From NCBI GenBank assembly GCA_947626465.1, contig CANQSI010000007.1, forward strand, positions 1 to 22,215: DNA of 22,215 nt. Direction: 5' to 3'. Every line of letters starts with the position of its first letter. The stretch's first letter is position 1. Positions 1 to 6,022 of the stretch are shown one piece after another. The notes beneath the pieces were generated by a model. It worked only from the letters and a program-made list of their open reading frames with translations, made no database searches and was not told the origin of the DNA. Made by a program: the position numbers and the translations under genes. Origin of the DNA: an uncultured Atopobiaceae bacterium. GTDB taxonomy: Bacteria > Actinomycetota > Coriobacteriia > Coriobacteriales > Atopobiaceae.

Positions 1-635
1 CCGGCCTCGGCGTACTTCTTCTCGAGCCTCTCGGCGCTGTCCTCGTCCTCGGAGGCGGCAAGCTCCACCTTGGCGTTTGAGCGGTCGAGCATGGCGTCGG
101 CCTTGGCCTCCATGCGATCGAACGCCGCGCGCGCGTCGGCGGCATGCGTCTTGCCCACGCCGCTCGTCATCTCGGTGATCTTGTCTTGGGTCTTGGCCAC
201 GGCGGCCTTGGCCTTGATGGTTTCCTTGCGCGCGTTCAGCTGCTGGATGTCGTCGACGAGCTTGTCGTGCATCTGGCGCATCTTGTCGGCGTTCGCCTTG
301 GCGGCGTCGTAGGCGGCCTTCAGGCCCTCGCGCTCTCCGTCGTAGGTCTGCTTCTTGGCGAGGAAGGTGCGGGCGTCGCCCTCGTTGCCCTCGCGAAGGG
401 CGGCCTTGGCGAGATCCTCGTAGTGCTCGGACTTGTCGGCGTTCTCGTCGAGTGCGCGCTTGCAGCGCTTCTCCTCGGCCATGACGCCCGCGGTGGCCTC
501 CTTGACCTCGGCGAGATCCTCGGCGAGTTCGCGCAGGTACTGGTCCACCATCTTCTGCGGATCTTCCGCCTTGTCGATGAGCTCGTTGATGTTGGCTTTG
601 ACGATCGAGGTGAAGCGGGAGAGGATCGAAGCCAT
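1..635 (-). CDS. pspA: PspA/IM30 (phage shock protein A) family protein, C-terminus off the window
   Basis: The reading frame is open from an ATG at 635 to the left edge (211 codons seen, no stop), so the gene is partial. The protein begins MASILSRFTSIVKANINELI and continues into DKAEDPQKMVDQYLRELAED, the characteristic PspA/IM30 amphipathic N-terminus (MGIFSRFKDI-ANINALLDKAEDP in the family). It is followed by a long Ala/Lys/Glu-rich coiled coil without membrane segments. An AAAGGAAA Shine-Dalgarno sits a few bases upstream. In the family, PspA is a peripheral inner-membrane ESCRT-III-like protein that stabilises damaged membranes. It lies 85 nt downstream of the TPM-like membrane protein on the same strand, so the two probably form an envelope-stress operon. 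The family call is strong; pspA versus a vipp-like paralogue cannot be separated here. Confidence 0.9.
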   Translation of the reverse strand, partial: MASILSRFTSIVKANINELIDKAEDPQKMVDQYLRELAEDLAEVKEATAGVMAEEKRCKRALDENADKSEHYEDLAKAALREGNEGDARTFLAKKQTYDGEREGLKAAYDAAKANADKMRQMHDKLVDDIQQLNARKETIKAKAAVAKTQDKITEMTSGVGKTHAADARAAFDRMEAKADAMLDRSNAKVELAASEDEDSAERLEKKYAEA

Positions 636-720
636 GGGGTTTCCTTTCTCGAGGGGCGGTCCCTTTGCCGCCGCGTCCTTATAGCCGGCATCGCGTGGCA
701 CCCGGTTGGGGCGTGAACGC

Positions 721-1797
721 TCAGAGCTTGTCCTTGTACTTCTCCTCGAGGTCCTCGACCTCTTGGTCGCTGAACTTCTCCAAGGGCTGTTCCAAGACCT
801 CCCTCACATGGGCGTCGCGCTCGGCGTTCTTCTTGCGGATGGTATAGACCACCGCGATGATCGCCACCGCCACGACCGCAACGATGAAAAGCGGCATCAT
901 CTGCACGTAGAAGGGCTGCTCCACGTGCATGATGGTCTTCGCCGTGCTCGTGAAGGCATCGGCGAACATCTGGCTCTCCGTGGGGGCCGTCGCGTAGTAG
1001 CGCTCGAGATAGGCGACGAGTGTCTGGATCGCCGAGTCGTCCATCACCGTCTGCGCCTGGCTTCCCACCTCGTAGCCATAGGTGAAGCCGCCATACCCGT
1101 CATCGCAGAAGACGAGCACCATGTGGGCGGAATCGCTGAAGAGCTGGTCGTAGATGTTGGCCGCCACCTCGTGGCACGCGGCACCCGAGGTGAGGGAGCC
1201 GTTCGGCGCGATGTAGAGGAAGGGGTAGACCCCCGTTTCCTGCCAGAACTCCCGAAGGCCCGCCTCAAGCGTGGAGGGATCGGCGATCCACGAACCGTCG
1301 GCGTCCACGTAGAGCTGGGTCTGCTCGGCAGCCGAGAGCGGAAGCGGCTCGCGCTCCACGGTGTTTCGCGGCACCTCCACCGAGCTCTCCGAGGAGTAGC
1401 TCGCGTAGGAGGGCCCCGAGCACATGGAGATCGGCATGGCGAACATGAAGATGATGATGAGCAGCACCACGAGGGCGATGAGCCCGAAGCAGCCGCATCC
1501 ACCGCCGCCGTAGGGCATGCGCCCCGCCGGGCCGCCCATCACGGGGCCTCCCATCACTGGACCGCCCATCATCATCGGCCTGCGCCTGAAGGGAGAGAAA
1601 CCGCCGAAGGGCCCTCCCATCATGGGGCGTCCGTAGCTCGGCCCACCATGGCCCGGCCCGCCCATCGAGCGTCCGCCCGAGCGCCCGCCCATGGAGCGAT
1701 TGCCTGAAACGTGACCTCCGCCACCGGAGTGGCCACCCGACGACCCGCCACCCCCTGAGTGGCCGCCGCCTGAATAACCGCCGCCAGATCGACCCAT
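721..1797 (-). CDS. Gly/Met-rich two-helix membrane protein with a TPM-like extracytoplasmic domain
   Basis: The 358-aa protein has three parts. Residues 1-100 are a low-complexity Gly/Ser/His/Arg region that turns Met-Gly-Pro rich (PMMMGGPVMGGPVMGGP). A membrane helix at about 104-121 is preceded by CGC. A soluble domain at about 130-295 (ETGVYPFLYIAPNG, VLVFCDDGYGGFTYGYEVG) resembles the TPM/TLP18.3 fold by pattern. A second helix follows at about 296-319, then a charged cytoplasmic tail of about 38 residues. The frame extends to 1854, but the ATG at 1797 begins the Gly-rich repeat and has GGAG upstream, so I chose it. It sits immediately upstream of pspA on the same strand, which suggests a membrane-stress role. 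Function is not known; the TPM assignment is moderate and the CDS call is strong. Confidence 0.82.
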   Translation of the reverse strand: MGRSGGGYSGGGHSGGGGSSGGHSGGGGHVSGNRSMGGRSGGRSMGGPGHGGPSYGRPMMGGPFGGFSPFRRRPMMMGGPVMGGPVMGGPAGRMPYGGGGCGCFGLIALVVLLIIIFMFAMPISMCSGPSYASYSSESSVEVPRNTVEREPLPLSAAEQTQLYVDADGSWIADPSTLEAGLREFWQETGVYPFLYIAPNGSLTSGAACHEVAANIYDQLFSDSAHMVLVFCDDGYGGFTYGYEVGSQAQTVMDDSAIQTLVAYLERYYATAPTESQMFADAFTSTAKTIMHVEQPFYVQMMPLFIVAVVAVAIIAVVYTIRKKNAERDAHVREVLEQPLEKFSDQEVEDLEEKYKDKL

Positions 1798-1929
1798 CGT
1801 GTCCCGCTCCAAACGCGCGAAAGGCTCCGACGAATACCCGATCGAGGATAGCAAATCGTCTTTTCACCCACGGAATACCGCGGGGCGAACGGGTGCTTCT
1901 ACCAGTGAGGTTGAGAAGGGGGGATCAAG

Positions 1930-3564
1930 CTAGGCGGCCTGCTCCGCGCTCCCCTGCTCGGCGGCCTCCATGGCAGCCTCGGAGCCGAGGAAGTCGTCGC
2001 CGAGCACGTCGGTATCGCTGAAGCCGGAGCCCGTGATCTCGGCGATCTTCATGAAGGCGGTGTAGACGACCGTGATGATGATCATGAGCGCGAGCTGGCA
2101 CACGGGTGCGCGGAAGTCGCCCGCCGTGGCGAGGAACGCGTTGATGAAGGGCGGAGTCGTCCACGCGATCGTGATCACGCAGGGGCGCATGAGCCCGAGG
2201 ACCGTCATGAAGTAGCTGCCGGCGTAGCCGATGAGCGCGCAGAGCACGAAGGCCACCATGAGCGGCAGGTTGTAGACGATGGGGTAGCCGTAGATGATCG
2301 GCTCGTTGATCTCGAAGATGCCCGGTACGAGGCCGAGGCCGCACACCGCGCGCGCCGACTGCGAGCGCGAGAAGAGGAACGTGGCGATGATGAGGCCGAG
2401 CGTGCAGCCCGAGCCGCCCATCGTGCCGAAGACCGCCTGCGTGTCGTAGTTCAGGTAGTTGTAATTCTCCATGGTGATCGGCAGGCCCTGCGCGAAGGCC
2501 TCGGTGTTCTCGTTCAAGAGCACCTGCATGATGGGGGTGAGGAGGACGCCGTTCACCGTCGTCTGGTGGATGCCGAGCGTGAAGAGGAACATGCCGATGC
2601 TGAAGATGAGCGAGGCGCCCCAGATGTTCTCGCCCACGAAGATGCTGAGCGGGCGCTGGATGACGATGTCGACGATCTCGGGGACGCTCGTGTTGAACGC
2701 GCCTGCGAGGATGGCCGCGATCCCCGCGAAGAGCATGATCGTGAGACATGAGGGGATGAGCACGTTGAAGGTGCTCGCCACCGCGGGGGGCACGCCCTCG
2801 CCGAGGTAGAGGCGCAATCTCTTGATGCTCGAGAGCTTGAAGAAGACCGTCGACGAGGCGATCCCCATCACGATGGCCACGAAGAGGCCGCCCGAGCCGA
2901 ACTGATCCACCGTGAAGGCCTGCGTGAAGACCGTCGCCTGGCCGGAGATGGCCGCCTCCGCCGCCTCTTCGCTCTCCTCAGCCGCCTCGTTGAAATCGAT
3001 CGTCGTCGCATGATCGGTCTCGAGGCGGGTGATCACGGGCGCGATGCCGCTTTCCACGTTGCCGTCGTTCACCTCGGCGTCCTCCGCCTCCTCGGCCTCC
3101 TGCTCCATGCGAAGGAGCAGGTAGTTGCCGTCGACGGTGGATTGCGGACGGTGGAGGTCGAAGGTCTTGTCGTCGAGCGTGAGCGAGGTGAGCGAGCCCG
3201 ACACGCTGATCGTCTGGGGGATCACCACGATGAAGCACGCGGTGGAGACGAGGATCGCGCCGATGGCGTTTTGGAAGTGGAGGTTCCTCGCGAGGCAGAA
3301 GCCGAGCATCGCCGCGAGCATCACCGAGGCGAAGTTCTGCGTGCCTTGCAACACCGCGTTTCCCCACGTCTGCCAGGCGACGAGCATGTCGCCCTGCATG
3401 ATCGTGGGGAAGATGACGTTGTCGAAGAGCACGGCCACGCCGCCGAGGATGAAGAGCGTGATGATGGTGGAGAACGCGTCGCGAAGGGATCGCAGGTGCA
3501 CCTGGTTGCCGATGGCCACGGATACCCGCGTGAACTTATCCATGAGGGTGTCTCTGGCGATCAA
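1930..3564 (-). CDS. PTS sugar transporter subunit IIC, lactose/cellobiose family, with acidic insertion
   Basis: This is a multipass permease with hallmarks of the lactose/cellobiose EIIC family: an RSLRDAF amphipathic start, GIHQTTVNG, FGTMGGSGCTLGL, and the EINEPIIYGYPIVYN signature that lines the sugar site. Family members transport and phosphorylate beta-glucosides or chitobiose together with EIIA and EIIB. Length is about 540 aa against the usual 430-450. The excess is a Glu/Ala/Asp-rich block at about residues 116-212 (counted from the ATG at 3543), between the fourth and fifth helices, plus an acidic C-terminal tail. The TTG at 3564 has GGGGAGG 8 nt upstream and is my choice. The ATG at 3543 (MDKFTRV) aligns well with family starts but lacks a good Shine-Dalgarno. 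No EIIA, EIIB or glycosidase lies nearby, so its partners must be encoded elsewhere. Confidence 0.9.
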   Translation of the reverse strand: MIARDTLMDKFTRVSVAIGNQVHLRSLRDAFSTIITLFILGGVAVLFDNVIFPTIMQGDMLVAWQTWGNAVLQGTQNFASVMLAAMLGFCLARNLHFQNAIGAILVSTACFIVVIPQTISVSGSLTSLTLDDKTFDLHRPQSTVDGNYLLLRMEQEAEEAEDAEVNDGNVESGIAPVITRLETDHATTIDFNEAAEESEEAAEAAISGQATVFTQAFTVDQFGSGGLFVAIVMGIASSTVFFKLSSIKRLRLYLGEGVPPAVASTFNVLIPSCLTIMLFAGIAAILAGAFNTSVPEIVDIVIQRPLSIFVGENIWGASLIFSIGMFLFTLGIHQTTVNGVLLTPIMQVLLNENTEAFAQGLPITMENYNYLNYDTQAVFGTMGGSGCTLGLIIATFLFSRSQSARAVCGLGLVPGIFEINEPIIYGYPIVYNLPLMVAFVLCALIGYAGSYFMTVLGLMRPCVITIAWTTPPFINAFLATAGDFRAPVCQLALMIIITVVYTAFMKIAEITGSGFSDTDVLGDDFLGSEAAMEAAEQGSAEQAA

Positions 3565-3572
3565 GCTGCGCA

Positions 3573-3579
3573 CCTCCCC
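3573..3579 (-). promoter_or_regulatory. Ribosome binding site favouring the TTG start of the PTS IIC gene
   Basis: On the minus strand GGGGAGG lies 8 nt before a TTG at 3564, ideal spacing. It overlaps a GTG at 3573 and is about 30 nt from the ATG at 3543. This supports the TTG as the functional start. It is a sequence argument only. Confidence 0.5.
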
Positions 3580-3612
3580 GTCTTGCGCCGCCGAAGCGTA
3601 CGCAAAGCATAG

Positions 3613-3636
3613 CGCTCCAATTTTTCGCGTGGAGCG
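3613..3636. repeat. Short inverted repeat between the divergent PTS and flavodoxin genes
   Basis: CGCTCCA and TGGAGCG form 7-bp arms around a 10-nt AT-richer centre in the divergent intergenic region. It could be an operator for either gene or a minor hairpin. No transcription factor gene is adjacent. Confidence 0.3.
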
Positions 3637-3742
3637 AGATGATTTCGAACGCGCGCGAAAGGGCGAGCGTTTAAGCTATGGGCGGTTTTAGGGAGAGAAG
3701 CGCGCCGTGGTCTTTCGGCGCGAGCGCAATCAAGGAGGATCC

Positions 3743-4162
3743 ATGAACATCGCCGTGCGCTATTGCACCAGGTCGGGCAACACGGAGAAGGTGGCCAAGG
3801 CCATCGCCGAGGTGGCAGGCGTGCCCGCCGAGGACATCTCGAAGCCCCTCGAGGAGGACGTCGACCTGCTCTTCCTCGGCGCCTCGCTCTACGGCATGGA
3901 CGTGGACAAGCGCATCTACGCGTTCTTCGACGAGAACACGAAGAAGATCGGCAAGATCGCGAGCTTCGGCACCGCCGCGAGCCCCGCTTCTTCCGTCGGC
4001 CGCATCGAGGAGCTCGCCAAGGAGCACGGCATCCCCATGGCAAACACCTCTTTCCGCTGCTACGGCTCCTTCGGCATGATCCACAAGGATCGTCCGAACG
4101 AGGAAGACCTCAAGGAGGCCCGCGCCTTCGCCGGCCAGGTGCTCGCCGACACCTGCGCATAG
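3743..4162 (+). CDS. Flavodoxin
   Basis: The 139-aa protein begins MNIAVRYCTRSGNTEKVAKA, where the TRSGNTEKVA segment matches the flavodoxin FMN-phosphate loop (T/S-x-T/S-G-N-T). It continues with a compact alternating alpha/beta pattern (VDLLFLGASLYG, IASFGTAASPAS, CYGSFGMIHKDRP). Flavodoxins are cytoplasmic FMN electron carriers. The frame opens at 3707, but the ATG at 3743 is preceded by AAGGAGG at 7-8 nt spacing and starts exactly at the first beta strand, so it is the start. The gene is monocistronic, divergent from the PTS permease and convergent with the half-ferritin gene. It may be a redox partner for an iron or oxidative-stress function, but nothing in the sequence proves this. Confidence 0.9.
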   Translation: MNIAVRYCTRSGNTEKVAKAIAEVAGVPAEDISKPLEEDVDLLFLGASLYGMDVDKRIYAFFDENTKKIGKIASFGTAASPASSVGRIEELAKEHGIPMANTSFRCYGSFGMIHKDRPNEEDLKEARAFAGQVLADTCA

Positions 4163-4195
4163 CATCTTCAGCCGAGAAAGCCGCATCCTTTATTT

Positions 4196-4252
4196 GGCCG
4201 CGTAGGGCCTATTGCGGTACCCGCAAGGTACCGCAATAGGCCCTACGCGGCC
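4196..4252. repeat. Perfect 26-bp inverted repeat (long hairpin), centre GGTACC-cgcaa-GGTACC
   Basis: The arms 4196-4221 and 4227-4252 are perfectly complementary over 26 bp with a 5-nt loop (CGCAA). The top of the stem is TGCGGTACC. It lies 33 nt after the flavodoxin stop, between convergent genes. No T-run follows directly, so it is not a textbook intrinsic terminator. It may be an RNA 3' stabiliser, a terminator of unusual form or a DNA palindrome bound by protein. Confidence 0.9.
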
Positions 4253-4265
4253 GTAGCCAAAATGA

Positions 4266-4296
4266 GCCCTACCTCGCGCAACGCGCGAGATAGGGC
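4266..4296. terminator. Bidirectional rho-independent terminator candidate
   Basis: Arms of 14 nt (4266-4279 and 4283-4296) pair with one mismatch around a 3-nt loop. On the plus strand GATTCTTT follows. On the minus strand TCATTTT follows, because AAAATGA precedes the hairpin on the plus strand. It sits between the convergent flavodoxin and half-ferritin genes, where a shared terminator is expected. Confidence 0.65.
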
Positions 4297-4310
4297 GATT
4301 CTTTAGTCGA

Positions 4311-4366
4311 CGCCGAGGAGAAGTGACTGCGGTACCCGCGGGTACCGCAGTCACTTCTCCTCGGCG
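4311..4366. repeat. Perfect 56-bp palindrome with the same GCGGTACC apex
   Basis: Positions 4311-4366 form an uninterrupted perfect palindrome with arms of 28 nt and centre CCCGCGGG. The apex TGCGGTACCCGC is shared with the hairpin at 4196-4252, while the outer stems differ in sequence. It ends 27 nt before the half-ferritin stop codon. Such length and perfection exceed what termination needs. Confidence 0.9.
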
Positions 4367-4393
4367 AAATCAATTCAGAAAGGGCGTTCTCGC

Positions 4394-4753
4394 CTAGTCG
4401 TCGCCGGCCTCGACATCGGTGCCGAAGAGCTTCTTGAGCGTGGGTGTGGGGTCGATCCCCAGGTCCTCGAGCATCTCCTTCACCTCGCCCGAACCCTCGC
4501 GGTAGTGGTCCGCCTCGCTCGGCTCGAGGTACTGGAGGAGCGTGAGGAGCTCGCCCATATGCTCCTTCTCCTCATTGGCGATGTCGGCGAGCACCTTCTT
4601 GGCCACCGGGTTGTCGGTGGCGAGCACGTGCGCCTCGTAGAGGTAGATGGCCTCGAGCTCGCCAGCGAGATCGACGCGGATGGCCTGAGCCAGTTCGCCG
4701 TCGGTGAGCGTGCGAGGGACTTCCATGCCATAGGGGTTCGCGAATTCGGGCAT
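4394..4753 (-). CDS. Ferritin-like protein of the EncFtn (half-ferritin) type
   Basis: The 119-aa protein has only two long helices. Helix 1 carries GELEAIYLYEAHVLATDNP (E32, E34, Y39). Helix 2 carries ANEEKEHMGELL with E62-x-x-H65. A single Glu plus ExxH set in so short a protein is half of a ferritin site, as in encapsulated ferritin, where two subunits complete a diiron ferroxidase centre. The positions E32, E62 and H65 coincide with those I recall for the Rhodospirillum rubrum EncFtn. The expected role is Fe(II) oxidation or iron storage. The C-terminal tail (about 88-119) shows no encapsulin-targeting motif I can recognise, and no encapsulin gene is in the window. The start ATG has AAAGGAA upstream. 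Databases may label such proteins rubrerythrin or demethoxyubiquinone-hydroxylase-like. Confidence 0.88.
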   Translation of the reverse strand: MPEFANPYGMEVPRTLTDGELAQAIRVDLAGELEAIYLYEAHVLATDNPVAKKVLADIANEEKEHMGELLTLLQYLEPSEADHYREGSGEVKEMLEDLGIDPTPTLKKLFGTDVEAGDD

Positions 4754-4894
4754 CGCAGTTCCTTTCTCTTAAGGTTGCGTGAGGCGCCCAAGCGCCACGT
4801 GACGCGAAGACTTCTACCCCGCTGAGCGCGTGGCAAACTTGAGAGGTCGGTGGGGAATCGGCGAGGGGGCTGGGAGATCGCGATAGGCGCGAAC

Positions 4895-5836
4895 CTAGTC
4901 CACCCACTCGCGGTCGCCGTGCTTGGCTTGCATGGAGAGCAGGAAGAGGCCGATCACGAGGGAGATTCCCCCGCATACGAGCACCATGATCCCGTTTTCG
5001 CGCAAGTCCTGGCCGCCTTTGATGAAGATCGAGAGGATGGCGATGTTCGCGAGCGCGGCGGCGCCGAAGGATGTGCACACGTTCAGCATCTTCAGGCAGC
5101 GAAGCACGTACTGCCCCGCGGTTTGGCAGTTGAAGACGCCCTTCAGGGCGAGGAAGATCTCGCCGATGGCGATGGCCGTCATGCCGAGGCCGGTGAGCGT
5201 GGAGTACTCCACGCCGGCTCCGAAGTCCTTGTTGAGGATCCCCGCGCCGAACCACATGTAGATGCAGCTCACGATCACGCAGAGCGCGCCGGCGAACTGG
5301 CAGCGGTAGAGCTCTTGGTGCTTGACGGAGAAGTTGCGTCCGTAGCGCTCGGCCTTCACGTAGCCGTCGACGATGTAGTTCTTCGACCACGCCATGGTCA
5401 CCGAGAAGATGGCGTTCACGAGGAGGAAGCCCGAGGAATCGAGCGCGCCCACGAAGAGCTTGACGAGCGTGAAGAGGATGGTCCAGCTCGAGGCGAGCTT
5501 CGTGATGATCACCCAATTGCGGATCGTCGTCATGCGCAGCTCGCGACGCTTCGCGTTCTCGCCATTCGGGTCGAAGCGCTTCTGGAAGCCGCGGAGGATC
5601 GCCTGGATGCGCTGGTAGTCGAGGCCGAGGAGCTTGATGTCGGTGCCGCGATCGGTTTGGCGCTTGATCGTGACGTCGTGCGCCTCGCCCTCGAACGCGC
5701 CGTCTTCCCAGTCTGCGCGAGCGTAGTCGTCTGTGGTGTAGGTCCCGAACTGGGACATGTCCACGGACCAGTCGGATGCCTGGTTGACGTCAATGCCGAG
5801 CTTGCTCGCGATCTTTGATTTCCTCAGCGAAGGCAC
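4895..5836 (-). CDS. Six-helix integral membrane protein of unknown function
   Basis: The start chosen is GTG at 5836 because GGCAGGAG lies about 8 nt upstream; the longer frame beyond it has no plausible coding content. The 313-aa product has a soluble, acidic N-terminal region (about 1-105) followed by about six hydrophobic segments, near 115-131, 136-152, 180-200, 212-232, 252-272 and 282-301, and ends in a short charged tail. I do not recognise the family. The segment VKLFVGALDSSGFLLVNAIF faintly resembles the first two helices of cation diffusion facilitators, but the metal-binding Asp/His pattern is not visible, so no such function is claimed. It is divergent from the copper ATPase, so the two could share a regulatory region. 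Confidence 0.85.
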   Translation of the reverse strand: MPSLRKSKIASKLGIDVNQASDWSVDMSQFGTYTTDDYARADWEDGAFEGEAHDVTIKRQTDRGTDIKLLGLDYQRIQAILRGFQKRFDPNGENAKRRELRMTTIRNWVIITKLASSWTILFTLVKLFVGALDSSGFLLVNAIFSVTMAWSKNYIVDGYVKAERYGRNFSVKHQELYRCQFAGALCVIVSCIYMWFGAGILNKDFGAGVEYSTLTGLGMTAIAIGEIFLALKGVFNCQTAGQYVLRCLKMLNVCTSFGAAALANIAILSIFIKGGQDLRENGIMVLVCGGISLVIGLFLLSMQAKHGDREWVD

Positions 5837-5875
5837 TGCGCGCACTCCTGCCAAATGGATCGATCCTTTGGATTG

Positions 5876-5881
5876 AGTATA
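5876..5881 (-). promoter_or_regulatory. Possible -10 element for the six-helix membrane protein gene
   Basis: TATACT occurs on the minus strand about 40 nt before the GTG start at 5836, in an otherwise GC-rich intergenic segment. No convincing -35 hexamer is seen at 16-18 nt. Weak call. Confidence 0.3.
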
Positions 5882-6022
5882 TCGTTTCGCCTTCGCATGG
5901 CTCGGGCGCGGAGAAATCCAACGCGCGCACATGCCCGGCCGACCGGCGCTAGCGCTCGCTTCGGTGAGCGCGCGGGTACAAACCTCCGCGTGCGACGAGG
6001 ATCGAGCGGAGGAGGGTGCACG

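Noticed and set aside
144..716. Plus-strand open frames at the left edge, and the minus-strand frame 320-691
   Set aside because: They overlap the pspA frame, whose product is clearly PspA-like; the others are low-complexity shadows.
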